64,000 nt of DNA, from the NCBI GenBank assembly GCA_946221495.1, contig CAMIFA010000006.1:1-64000 (forward strand). The letters are read 5' to 3'. Both the position numbers and the translations under genes were made by a program. Positions 1 to 7,807 of this stretch are shown here, one piece after another. Source of the DNA: an uncultured cyanobacterium (GTDB lineage: Bacteria; Cyanobacteriota; Cyanobacteriia; Cyanobacteriales; Chroococcidiopsidaceae). How positions within the stretch are numbered: position 1 is the first letter of the stretch; the number at the start of each line of letters is the position of its first letter. Below the pieces are notes generated by a model, which saw only the letters and a list, made by a program, of their open reading frames with translations, ran no database searches and was not told the origin of the DNA.

Positions 1-567
1 ATCAGTGCTACAGATCGCTCTAGCGCCCAAGTTGGGGTTCCGAATAAGCGAGTTAACTTCATTCAAACTGATGCCGCAATTAACCCTGGTAACTCTGGGG
101 GTCCGCTTTTAAATGCTCAGGGCGAGGTTATTGGGGTTAATACTGCAATTCGGGCTGATGCTCAAGGACTTGGTTTTGCGATCCCGATTGAAACTGCGGC
201 TCGTATAGCGAATCAACTTTTTAGTAAGGGGCGAGTTGAGCATCCTTTTTTGGGCATTCAAATGGTTGACTTGACTGCTTTTACAAAAGAGGAGATTAAT
301 CAGGAAACTAATTTTGATATCCAGCAAGATACAGGTGTTTTGATTGTCCAAGTTATGGAAAAATCGCCTTCAGACGCAGCCGGATTGCGTGAGGGTGATA
401 TTATTCAAAAGATCAACGGCAAGCTGATTAAAAAAGCAACTGATGTCCAAGAAAAAGTTGAATCGACTGCGATCGGGGTAGTGCTGAAAATGGAAGTCAA
501 GCGCCAACGCGAAATTAAAACTTTAGAGGTGAAGCCAGAAGCTTTCCCATCGAATGAACTAAATTAA
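1..567 (+). CDS. HtrA/Deg-family trypsin-like serine protease with PDZ domain (3' part)
   Basis: The reading frame is open from the first base, so the 5' part (signal or membrane segment and the catalytic His and Asp) lies outside the window. The visible part starts late in the trypsin-like domain. It carries the nucleophile motif GNSGGPLLN, with the serine codon at 94-96, then a GLGFAIPI stretch typical of cyanobacterial HhoA/HhoB/HtrA. From about 240 to 540 there is one PDZ domain (SPSDAAGLREGDIIQKINGK). Deg proteases act in the periplasm, thylakoid lumen or at membranes to degrade or refold damaged proteins. A single PDZ fits the HhoA/HhoB/HtrA group, but which of the three cannot be decided from a C-terminus. 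About 130 bases without a gene separate it from the convergent DUF760 gene. Confidence 0.93.
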   Translation: MSATDRSSAQVGVPNKRVNFIQTDAAINPGNSGGPLLNAQGEVIGVNTAIRADAQGLGFAIPIETAARIANQLFSKGRVEHPFLGIQMVDLTAFTKEEINQETNFDIQQDTGVLIVQVMEKSPSDAAGLREGDIIQKINGKLIKKATDVQEKVESTAIGVVLKMEVKRQREIKTLEVKPEAFPSNELN

Positions 568-696
568 ATTTTCGCAGCCAACGCTTTATTGCTTTCAGCT
601 TTTTTAATATTGCTGTCTCAAAAATTAAAAGCAAGGGTTATTAAAAATATGCAAGTAAATAAGTATTTATAATATTTTGCTGGAAAACCCAAAATA

Positions 697-1041
697 TTAC
701 TCGCTGCTCTTTGAGTCTCGAGGAAGCGATACAGAATCAGCCAAGTCTTCTAGCTGCATCCGTTGTTCCATTTGACGCAAGAAATAGCCCGTCATCATCG
801 CTGAGGCTAAAAGCCCTGCTAAATTGTCACGGTCTGTTGTAATTTTTACGTTAAAACTTTCTGATGGTAGCATTCCAACTAGTCCTTGGACATTATGAGA
901 AATAATTTGTTTAATTTCCGGACTGGCGGATTTAGCAACGTTAGCTAAGATTTCTGGGGATTGGCTCTGCAAATAAGTTAGAAGTGGGTTAGTTTGAGTT
1001 TCTTGGGCGTTGTCACTAAGAAAGTCAGGATGAAAAACCAT
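697..1041 (-). CDS. DUF760 family protein
   Basis: A 114-residue soluble protein resembling the DUF760 family of cyanobacteria and plastids. The N-terminal part (NPLLTYLQSQSPEILANVAKS) and the central LASAMMTGYFLRQMEQRMQLE helix are typical. No signal peptide or membrane segment is visible. Some plant members bind chloroplast proteins, but no biochemical role can be inferred here. The start is the ATG at 1041. The gene is convergent with the Deg protease and is followed upstream by the TnpB element, so no operon partner is evident. Confidence 0.8.
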   Translation of the reverse strand: MVFHPDFLSDNAQETQTNPLLTYLQSQSPEILANVAKSASPEIKQIISHNVQGLVGMLPSESFNVKITTDRDNLAGLLASAMMTGYFLRQMEQRMQLEDLADSVSLPRDSKSSE

Positions 1042-1128
1042 TGGCAGTTAAATTTTATTTGGTAATTTCTTTAACTTATTGTAATAGATGACACTTCTGG
1101 TTTCAGATATAAGAAGTTTGCTTGACAC

Positions 1129-1151
1129 TCCCCCAGCTGAAGCAGGGGGGA
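1129..1151. repeat. G/C-rich hairpin at the right end of the TnpB element
   Basis: TCCCCC (1129-1134) and GGGGGGA (1145-1151) pair across a 10-base loop, just after the tnpB stop codon on its transcribed strand. Hairpins of this kind mark the right end of IS605/IS1341-type elements and, by family knowledge, form part of the reRNA/omegaRNA that guides TnpB. The exact element boundary is not resolved. Confidence 0.6.
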
Positions 1152-1164
1152 TTCTAGCGGTTGT

Positions 1165-2343
1165 CTAAGCGGAGGATAAATCCACCCGCTTAGATGCTTC
1201 ACTAGATAAGGGACTGTCATTGACCCCACCCCCTGGATCAGCCACAGCCATTGCAGCTACAGCGCTCTGAAGACTCAGAGGGCATGAAAAACCTAACCAC
1301 TGACTAATATTCTGAGAAGCGTTCCAGTCGGCGTTACACCGATATCCATCAAAGCCTTTGAACCAATCCCCATTTCGCCTACCTAAAACACCATTGCGAT
1401 GATCTGACTTGCTTGTATATGGGGCTGGAACCGATTGCACGGGAACACCCGCACGGATGGCTTTGTAGCGAGTAAAGACTTCCAATTGATAGAACGCCCA
1501 ACTGTCACGATTATTAGCGGCATCAGACTTAGTTTTTTTGCGTTGCTTCGATGATTGTCGAATACCGCTTAAGTCTTCAAACCGCAGTCCCATTTCAAAG
1601 TCCTTGGCAAACTGCACCAATTCTTTTGAAATGACGTGATTGATATGGGTCATGATTCGTCTTTCACGTTGCTCTAGTCGCTTCACTTCCTTTAGTTGCT
1701 TGGCTTGTTGAAGTTTACGACGAGTGCGTTGAAACTGTCGTCTCAATCCTTTCACTCGTCCACCTTTCCAGAACTTACCAAACCCATTGGGGAGTGCAGC
1801 AACAGCAATATTGTTCTGACCTCTATCGATTCCAATCCAGCGTTCTACCGCTTTCGCATCGGGAACTTCCATCGACACAGAAATCAGTGCATACCAGATG
1901 CCTTTTTTAGACTTACAAATCTTGAGTGTGCCAAGCTTGGCAACACAAGCAATCAGCTTGTCTAGGACTTCAGAATGCGACGCTGAATGGACTTCTAGAG
2001 GGATGCGTCCTTTCCTGCCTCGCAGCAAGTTAAACGCAACGGCATATAAATCACCTTGCTTAGACACCTCAAAGTTTTGGTTGTTTACTTCCAGCCACAT
2101 CCGCTTAAACTGTTTTGCTTTAGTCTTGGCGTTAGCGTTGCGGATAGTCTGATTAATCCAAGCAGAACCGATTTCTATATGCTGAAAAGCAGAACTTGTC
2201 AGCTTCTTACGTTCTTTCTTATCGACTGCCAACAAATCGTTAGCAACAGCTGTATTAACAGTAGTTAGCCGCTCAAACTCAAGTGCTTTGACTTGGTTCA
2301 GTCGATAAAACGGAAGCTTTAATGTCAAGGTTAGTTCTGCCAT
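1165..2343 (-). mobile_element. tnpB: IS605/IS1341-type TnpB (RNA-guided nuclease-like), stand-alone
   Basis: A 392-residue TnpB homologue without a neighbouring tnpA, i.e. an IS1341-type or immobilised element. The three RuvC acidic positions are present: D173 in GIDRGQNNIA, E256 in LRFEDLSGIR and D339 in CNADWNASQNI. The usual four-cysteine zinc ribbon between motifs II and III is not visible. The segment around residues 307-336 reads APYTSKSDHRNG then GYRCNADW, with a single Cys. TnpB proteins cut DNA beside the element's TAM using RNA from the element's right end, which helps retain the element after excision. The ORF is intact, with an ATG at 2343. Hairpins flank it at 1129-1151 and 2359-2384. 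Whether it is an active nuclease is uncertain because of the missing zinc ribbon. Confidence 0.88.
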
Positions 2344-2358
2344 AGAACTATCATAGTG

Positions 2359-2384
2359 CTATCTTACGGTGTTGTGTAAGATAG
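2359..2384. repeat. Perfect 9-bp inverted repeat 5' of tnpB
   Basis: CTATCTTAC (2359-2367) and GTAAGATAG (2376-2384) form a perfect 9-bp stem with an 8-base loop, 15 bases upstream of the tnpB start. It could be the left-end hairpin of the IS or a terminator/operator. A second short palindrome, CTAGTTAAAACTAG, follows at 2390-2403. Confidence 0.55.
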
Positions 2385-2421
2385 ACTGACTAGTTAAAAC
2401 TAGCCGTTTGGTTTTCATCCA

Positions 2422-2450
2422 CCGCATGAATGACGGGGGCTTTCAACAAT
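2422..2450. repeat. Second TnpB-type end motif upstream of tnpB
   Basis: The minus strand here reads GAAAGCCCCCGTCATTCATG followed by CGGTGG, a degenerate hairpin of the kind usually found downstream of cyanobacterial tnpB genes. Here it lies upstream of tnpB. It may be the left edge of the element or a scar of an earlier element. Interpretation is by resemblance only. Confidence 0.4.
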
Positions 2451-2508
2451 AGCGTTAAGGTTTCAGGTAATTAAAAAGAGGATATACAGCGCTGGGTGGT
2501 TGCTTTTA

Positions 2509-2997
2509 CTAGTGATCTAACTGCTCTAGTACCTGGGGAAGTTGCTCTAGCTGGAAGTATTGATGAAATTTGGTTGTTACATCTAGCAAGGACGAGCGAG
2601 AATCAGCTTGGCGGCGTTTCCGGACAAAACCTAGTTCTACAAGTTCTTGAACGTGCTGATAAGCTCCAGAACCTCGGAGATTGACTACTTCGGATTGAGT
2701 AATTGGACTTTTAAGAGCGATCGCTGCTAAAGTTCGTAATGCACCTACGCCCAATTCAACGGGAATCAAAGTTTGGACTAATTCTTGAAAGCCAGGTCGT
2801 AGCTGGAGACTATAGCCAATTGGTGTTTCCACAACTTCCAAAGCAGTATGCCGATGGGCGTAGTCGTTGATTAGTTCAATTATGCCTTCTTCAACTGCAT
2901 CGCGATCGCACCCAGCATAGCTAGAAATTTCCGCGATCGAAAGTGGTTGACCTTTTAAGTAAAGAATAGCTTCAATTTTAGTTGCTAGTAATGTCAT
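2509..2997 (-). CDS. scpB: Segregation and condensation protein B (ScpB)
   Basis: A 162-residue ScpB homologue. The N-terminal winged helix begins MTLLATKIEAILYLKGQPLS, and the second winged helix contains TLAAIALKSPITQSEVVNLRG and the conserved GSGAYQHVQELVELGFV. ScpB binds the kleisin ScpA and helps the SMC complex compact and segregate the chromosome. Length is normal for the family. The start is the ATG at 2997. ScpA is not adjacent, as in many cyanobacteria. Confidence 0.93.
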   Translation of the reverse strand: MTLLATKIEAILYLKGQPLSIAEISSYAGCDRDAVEEGIIELINDYAHRHTALEVVETPIGYSLQLRPGFQELVQTLIPVELGVGALRTLAAIALKSPITQSEVVNLRGSGAYQHVQELVELGFVRKRRQADSRSSLLDVTTKFHQYFQLEQLPQVLEQLDH

Positions 2998-3105
2998 TTA
3001 GTTGCAAGCAGAGGGAGCAAAGGGAGGCTGGCGGAGAATATATTAAAATCTCCCGTCTCCCGTTTGGTGATGTTCAAGTCGGGTTTTGGCTCTTTAGCAA
3101 AGGCT

Positions 3106-4215
3106 CTAAGCTGTTTGGGGTTGAACTAAATTTTCTGCTCCTTGGATAACCTTGGCTGATTCAATTTTGTCACCTTCCTTTAGTTGTTCTAGGACTTCTT
3201 TGCCTTCGGTTAAATATCCAAAAACCGAGTAACGACCATCCAGCAAATTTCGACCTGCTGGAGTTAATTCTGGTTCAAAAAGAAAGAAGAAAAATTGCGA
3301 AGAGCCACCGTTTACTTCAAATTCTGGTCGCGCCATTGCTACAGCACCATAAGCAGAAAAAGGTAAAACTGGTTGATCGCGGTAACGCCCAGCTTGCTCT
3401 AAGGTAATGCCGTAGGTGGGTGCTGGATCGCCTTTGGCTAGAACTTCTAGGGGAATAGCGCGGTATTTGCCAGTATTCGGGTCAATAAATCCTTGCTCTG
3501 GTCCAGGTGGATCGCCAATTTGCAGCACATAAGCATCTTCAGCGCGGATGAATTCTAAGCCATCATAAAAGCCTCGCTGCACCAAATCAACAAAGTTTCC
3601 TGCCGTAACTGGGGCGCTGTAACCGTCTAGAACAACTGTAAGATCACCTTTGGTAGTTTTCATTGCTACCGTAGCGCGACCTTTTAGTTGAGGTAAGTTA
3701 CTATACTCATCTGGCACTTGGTAGGGAAACTTCTGCACCATTAATTCTTCTAGCTGACCTACTGAGTTGAGGATCTGCGATCGCTTTTGCCAAACTTGTT
3801 CTTTATCCTTGGCTTCAACAGCTTGTCTAATATCCGTAATTCCAGTTTTAAGATCAGCAATCAGCTGTTCTGCTTGGAGTTGGCGCTCTTGAGGAACGCC
3901 TGCTAAAAGTTGATCAGAGCGATCGCTGATAATTCGCGAAGCAGTAGTTATATCGCTAGAAATAGCGCCCCAGCGTCGATTTGCCCGCAGTTGCGTGGCG
4001 ATGTCTTCTAGGCTCTCTTGGAGTTTCCTTACAGGTTGATTTTCAATCGGCAGCGCATAGCGCAACAACGCTTTGCCGTCAGTTATCGCATTGCCAGCTG
4101 GTAATGCCGCATGACTGTAGGGAGTCCACCAAGCAACACTTAATCCTAAAAATACTGTGACTAGTAGCAGGGCAGTGCAGCTATTTTGTAGCCAGCGTTT
4201 CCACAAGTTTGTCAT
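3106..4215 (-). CDS. Thylakoid-lumen cyclophilin-type peptidyl-prolyl isomerase (TLP40/CYP38-like)
   Basis: 369 residues. A Sec-type signal with a hydrophobic stretch (CTALLLVTVFLGLSVAWW) ends at a plausible SHA-A cleavage site near residue 36. A helical N-terminal domain (about 45-170) is followed by a divergent cyclophilin domain from about residue 178 (ATVAMKTTKGDLTVVLDG, APVTAGNFVDLVQRGFYDG, NGGSSQFFFFL, GRYSVFGYL). This layout matches plant CYP38/TLP40 and its cyanobacterial homologues, which assist photosystem II assembly in the lumen. Several canonical cyclophilin active-site residues are altered in this family, so isomerase activity may be weak. It is divergent from efp. Confidence 0.88.
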   Translation of the reverse strand: MTNLWKRWLQNSCTALLLVTVFLGLSVAWWTPYSHAALPAGNAITDGKALLRYALPIENQPVRKLQESLEDIATQLRANRRWGAISSDITTASRIISDRSDQLLAGVPQERQLQAEQLIADLKTGITDIRQAVEAKDKEQVWQKRSQILNSVGQLEELMVQKFPYQVPDEYSNLPQLKGRATVAMKTTKGDLTVVLDGYSAPVTAGNFVDLVQRGFYDGLEFIRAEDAYVLQIGDPPGPEQGFIDPNTGKYRAIPLEVLAKGDPAPTYGITLEQAGRYRDQPVLPFSAYGAVAMARPEFEVNGGSSQFFFFLFEPELTPAGRNLLDGRYSVFGYLTEGKEVLEQLKEGDKIESAKVIQGAENLVQPQTA

Positions 4216-4476
4216 GTGATAGCTCTAATAAGGGGCGAGGGGCGATAGGCTCTCAAGAGTACCTATCCTCTATTGGTAGTTTGACCTTGTAGTGGCGTTT
4301 GATCGGTGTTGATCCACTCATAATCTTCCCATAGCATTTGCCTGTCAGCGATCGCCAAATTGGTAGATCGCTCTTGGAGCAAGCAGTAAAATTTGGATCA
4401 GCGTCCTTTAGCTTCTCTGTCTCTGTTAGGGAGTACAATGGATGCCGATTGTTTTCTGCAACCTTATCATTGCTTC

Positions 4477-5034
4477 ATGATCTCCAGTAACGACTTTCGA
4501 CCCGGTGTCACAATTGTATTAGATGGGTCTGTATGGCGAGTAGTGGAATTCCTCCACGTTAAGCCAGGTAAAGGCTCTGCCTTTGTACGGACAAAACTCA
4601 AGAACGTTCAAAGTGGAAGTGTAGTAGAACGCACGTTCCGCGCTGGGGAAACTGTGCCTCAAGCGAATTTGGAAAAGAGTACAATGCAGCATACCTATAA
4701 AGATGGCGATGATTACGTCTTTATGGATATGGAAACGTATGAAGAAAGCCGATTGAATTCTAACCAAATTGGCGATCGCGTCAAGTATCTGAAAGAAGGT
4801 ATGGAAGCGAATGTAATCCGCTTCGGAGAACAAGTGCTGGAAGTGGAACTGCCAAACTCGGTTGTTTTGGAAATAGTCCAAACCGATCCTGGTGTACGCG
4901 GCGATACGGCTACAGGTGGCACTAAACCAGCGATCCTGGAAACTGGTGCAACTGTGATGGTTCCTTTATTTATCTCCAACGGAGAGCGCATCAAGATTGA
5001 CACTCGGAATGATACATACTTAGGTCGAGAATAA
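4477..5034 (+). CDS. efp: Translation elongation factor P
   Basis: 185 residues from the ATG at 4477, chosen because EF-P proteins start MISSNDFRPG. An in-frame upstream ATG would add an unrelated N-terminal extension. EF-P relieves ribosomes stalled on consecutive prolines by binding near the E site. Domain I carries the loop HVKPGKGSAFVRTK with the tip lysine K32. Domains II and III (LPNSVVLEIVQTDPGVRGDT, ATVMVPLFISNGERIKIDTR) are complete. It sits directly upstream of accB in the same direction, an order common in cyanobacteria, and the pair may be co-transcribed. Confidence 0.97.
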   Translation: MISSNDFRPGVTIVLDGSVWRVVEFLHVKPGKGSAFVRTKLKNVQSGSVVERTFRAGETVPQANLEKSTMQHTYKDGDDYVFMDMETYEESRLNSNQIGDRVKYLKEGMEANVIRFGEQVLEVELPNSVVLEIVQTDPGVRGDTATGGTKPAILETGATVMVPLFISNGERIKIDTRNDTYLGRE

Positions 5035-5150
5035 ATAGCTGGACGCTTAATTTTCAGGGGTCAGCCGATTTTAGATTCCAGGATTGGCAATTGATATACC
5101 TCAATTAAATCGCGCCTAGAGCTGATCACTAATTAATAAGGTTGATTGCT

Positions 5151-5678
5151 GTGCCATTGGACTTTAATGAACTCCGCCAACTTCTGGTAACGATTGCTCA
5201 AACGGATATTGCGGAATTAACTCTAAAAAGTGACGATTTTGAGCTGACAGTACGTAAGGCTGTGAGCATGAGTAATCAATTGCCAGGAGCTAGCCTGTCT
5301 TCTAGTGATGTCGTAGGTTCAGAATTAAAAGTTACACCTGCTACTCTCCAACTTGGTACGGGACTGGAAACACCCAGGAATATAGTCGATCCTAGTGGCA
5401 ATACTGGGCAAATATCGCCACCGCCGCTTGATCAAAGATTAGTTGAAGTGATTTCGCCAATGGTAGGGACATTTTACCAGTCTCCGGCTCCGAGTGAACC
5501 GCCTTTTGTGGAAGTGGGCGATCGCATTTCAGTTGGTCAAACAGTCTGTATTATCGAAGCGATGAAGCTGATGAATGAGATTGAAGCTGAAGTATCTGGT
5601 CAGATCATGGAAGTTCTGGTACAAAATGGTGAACCGGTCGAATATGGTCAGCCACTAATGCGAATTAACCCTAGCTAA
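5151..5678 (+). CDS. accB: Biotin carboxyl carrier protein of acetyl-CoA carboxylase
   Basis: The start is the GTG at 5151: the family begins MPLDFNEIRQLL, and AAGG at 5139-5142 lies at ribosome-binding distance. 175 residues. The N-terminal segment (LDFNELRQLLVTIAQTDI) is followed by a variable Pro/Ser-rich linker and the C-terminal biotinyl domain. The biotin-accepting lysine is K139 in EAMKLMNEIEAE. The protein carries carboxybiotin between biotin carboxylase (AccC) and carboxyltransferase (AccAD) in the first step of fatty-acid synthesis. Gene order efp-accB is typical of cyanobacteria. Confidence 0.96.
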   Translation: MPLDFNELRQLLVTIAQTDIAELTLKSDDFELTVRKAVSMSNQLPGASLSSSDVVGSELKVTPATLQLGTGLETPRNIVDPSGNTGQISPPPLDQRLVEVISPMVGTFYQSPAPSEPPFVEVGDRISVGQTVCIIEAMKLMNEIEAEVSGQIMEVLVQNGEPVEYGQPLMRINPS

Positions 5679-5741
5679 TAATTTTCTACTTTTATTAAGC
5701 ATTTATTGCTAAAATCTAGCAGTTGTTTCAGGTTAACTCTG

Positions 5742-6089
5742 ATGAAGACAGCAAAGCCTGTACCGCCAGAAGTTCTGCAACAAGTATCTGAATACTTTAG
5801 CCTTTTGAGTGAGCCTATGCGTCTGCGGCTGCTAAATCTGCTGCGTGATGGCGAAAAATGCGTACAAGAGTTGGTGGAGGCAACACAAACAAGTCAAGCA
5901 AATGTCTCAAAACATCTAAAAATTATGTGGCAAGCAGGAATCTTGACACGACGTAGTTCAGGAACTTCTGCCTACTATCGGATTGAAGACGACATGATTT
6001 TTGAGTTGTGTAGTATAGTTCACAATCGCCTTGCTACCCGAATTGAACAGCAAGCACTTAACTTTCGAGTTTTAAATGGGAAGCGATAG
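5742..6089 (+). CDS. ArsR-family winged-helix transcriptional regulator
   Basis: 115 residues from the ATG at 5742. The winged helix spans roughly residues 10-85: SEPMRLRLLNLLRDGEKCVQELVEATQTSQANVSKHLKIMWQAGIL, with recognition helix SQANVSKHLKIM and wing RRSSGTSAYYRIED. Only one cysteine (EKCVQEL) corresponds to the alpha-3 metal site of ArsR/SmtB, and the second Cys of the CxC motif is missing. Metal sensing is therefore doubtful. It lies downstream of accB in the same direction with a gap of about 60 bases. No target gene is evident. Confidence 0.88.
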   Translation: MKTAKPVPPEVLQQVSEYFSLLSEPMRLRLLNLLRDGEKCVQELVEATQTSQANVSKHLKIMWQAGILTRRSSGTSAYYRIEDDMIFELCSIVHNRLATRIEQQALNFRVLNGKR

Positions 6090-6125
6090 AGAGAATAGTT
6101 TTGAGTTCTTACAAACTTTGCTCAA

Positions 6126-6188
6126 CGGGGGGAACCCCCGCACGCACGCCAGTTTCCTTATGTCGGGGAACCCGCCAACAGAACTGGC
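6126..6188. repeat. Palindromic intergenic repeat cluster
   Basis: Downstream of the arsR-like gene there is a near-perfect hairpin CGGGGGGAACCCCCG (6126-6140), then GCCAGTT (6148-6154) paired with AACTGGC (6182-6188) around a CGGGGAACCCG stretch. It looks like one of the interspersed palindromic repeats common in cyanobacterial spacers. It could also terminate transcription between the convergent genes. Confidence 0.5.
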
Positions 6189-6298
6189 TCAAGTTTGCGC
6201 TTTTGAGTAATGAAATTGAAGAAGATTCAAGTAATTACTTCTTTTGACTCAACACTCAACATTTAGCACTCAGAACTATCTCTAGCCTCTAGTCCTTA

Positions 6299-6907
6299 CT
6301 AGAGTGTAAAGTTCTCTTTAAAGCTTTGTCTTGTTAATGGCTGTTCAAGTTCCAAGCCTTCACCACCTAAAACCTCTAATGGTTTACCTTCCACAGCCAA
6401 CCAAACTTTAGCATCTGGCTGTAAAGTCGTGGCAGTATACAAAACTTGTGCCACGCGCCCCATCATCGAAGCACTACCTCCACCAGTTGTGAATTCTGCG
6501 GATAAATCAACGTGAATGCCATCACTTTGTATTGCCAAACTCCGCAGTTTAGTTCCTTGGGGAATAGTGCTACTTAAAGTTGTATCTGTTGAACCTGCTA
6601 ATAAGCTGGTAAAAGCTGCCTTTAATATGGCGCTAGGTTGATTAGTCGCAACTTTGATCGGTTGCGAAACTACCTCAAGGTTACTGCCAGTATCCTTGAG
6701 CCAATAAACTTGCGCTGTTTGCTCTAGGGTTGGTGATGGTGCTGTTGATGGCGATATTGAGGGTTGAATTCTATTGGCAATCGGAGGTGGATTTGTCGGT
6801 TTAGGGGAATTTATTGCCCACCAAGTACCAACACCTCCCGCCGCTAGAACTGCTGCTGAGATCGCGGCGATCGCACTCACAGGAATTCGGTCTTGTCGTT
6901 GTGTCAT
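6299..6907 (-). CDS. GerMN-domain lipid-anchored or membrane-anchored protein
   Basis: 202 residues. There is an N-terminal membrane segment (about 10-28, VSAIAAISAAVLAAGGVGTWW), a Pro/Ser/Thr-rich linker (30-60), then a GerMN domain (about 65-190: VYWLKDTGSNLEVVSQP, AAFTSLLAGSTDTTLSSTIPQGTKLRSL, HVDLSAEFTTGGGSASMMGRVAQVLYTAT). GerMN domains occur in spore germination protein GerM and in envelope proteins of non-sporulating bacteria, where the function is unknown. It lies 50 bases downstream of the DUF2993 gene on the same strand, so both may be transcribed together as envelope functions. Confidence 0.85.
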   Translation of the reverse strand: MTQRQDRIPVSAIAAISAAVLAAGGVGTWWAINSPKPTNPPPIANRIQPSISPSTAPSPTLEQTAQVYWLKDTGSNLEVVSQPIKVATNQPSAILKAAFTSLLAGSTDTTLSSTIPQGTKLRSLAIQSDGIHVDLSAEFTTGGGSASMMGRVAQVLYTATTLQPDAKVWLAVEGKPLEVLGGEGLELEQPLTRQSFKENFTL

Positions 6908-6958
6908 CGGAAAAACTCTCCTTTAGGGGGATGATATGATGATCTAACTACGTTAAGG

Positions 6959-7735
6959 TTAACGCCTCAATAATTGGGAAGACGGCTCTACCCGTAAAAA
7001 CGCTGCGATTTCTAATTTTTGGGGAGCTACTTTTAATTGTAGAATTCGCGCCTGGGCATAAGTTTCAAAATTACCCAAATTTAATTCCTGGCTGAAGTTA
7101 GTAGCGATCGCCGTAACAATTTGACTAGGAACCTGCTCGCCATTCACCCAAGCGATCGGCTGAACTAGCTGTATTTGTCGTCCAGCTACTACATTTAACC
7201 CCGACTCTAGAGTAATTGCTAGCGTGACATCAGCTTGGGTTAATTCCACCTGGAAGCGTAGCCGATCTGCTAATAATTCCACGCGGGGATTCACAAAATT
7301 ATAGCTTTGCCCTTCCTTACTAGTAGCCCTACCTACTCGATTACTCAACTGCCGCAACGTAGCTGTTACTTCTGGTGACTGTAGAGCTTTGTTAATATCC
7401 GCTTGCGTTAAAACCAAACGCACCCCAGCCTGAAACGGCAGTTTTAATTGCAGTTTTTGTCCTAAGCTACGCGGCTTGAGGTTAATGGGATCGGTTTCCA
7501 ATTCTAAAACAGCAATGCGAATTTGTTTCACCACTAAGCCTCTACCAGCTATTCGCACTCGCTCCACCTTACCTTGCAGCAATTGGTAGCTGGGGGCATT
7601 ATCTACGCGCACTTGGAGCTGATCTACCTTGGCAAATTGGGAACGGATAGCATTGAGAGCAATACGGTCTATAACCAACCCAACAGGGGAAACTAAAGCT
7701 AGTAAGCTAGCTAAGAAGATGGTGAAAAATTCCAT
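6959..7735 (-). CDS. DUF2993 (LmeA-like) lipid-binding envelope protein
   Basis: 258 residues. A hydrophobic N-terminus (FTIFLASLLALVSPVGLVIDRIAL) acts as signal or anchor. The DUF2993 body follows: RSQFAKVDQLQVRVDNAPSYQLLQGKVERVRIAGRGL, then VLTQADINKALQSPEV and LNLGNFETYAQARILQLKV. The mycobacterial homologue LmeA binds phospholipids and acts in envelope lipid assembly; the cyanobacterial role is unknown. It sits upstream of the GerMN gene on the same strand. Confidence 0.85.
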   Translation of the reverse strand: MEFFTIFLASLLALVSPVGLVIDRIALNAIRSQFAKVDQLQVRVDNAPSYQLLQGKVERVRIAGRGLVVKQIRIAVLELETDPINLKPRSLGQKLQLKLPFQAGVRLVLTQADINKALQSPEVTATLRQLSNRVGRATSKEGQSYNFVNPRVELLADRLRFQVELTQADVTLAITLESGLNVVAGRQIQLVQPIAWVNGEQVPSQIVTAIATNFSQELNLGNFETYAQARILQLKVAPQKLEIAAFLRVEPSSQLLRR

Positions 7736-7807
7736 TAATGCTACCCCAGTGCCTATTTAAAGAAGCTAGGCGATCGTTGTTAGCTGAATGCACTAGATGA
7801 CAAGCAC

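Noticed and set aside
4253..4438. 61-codon minus-strand ORF upstream of efp
   Set aside because: It occupies the efp/cyclophilin divergent promoter region and has no family resemblance.
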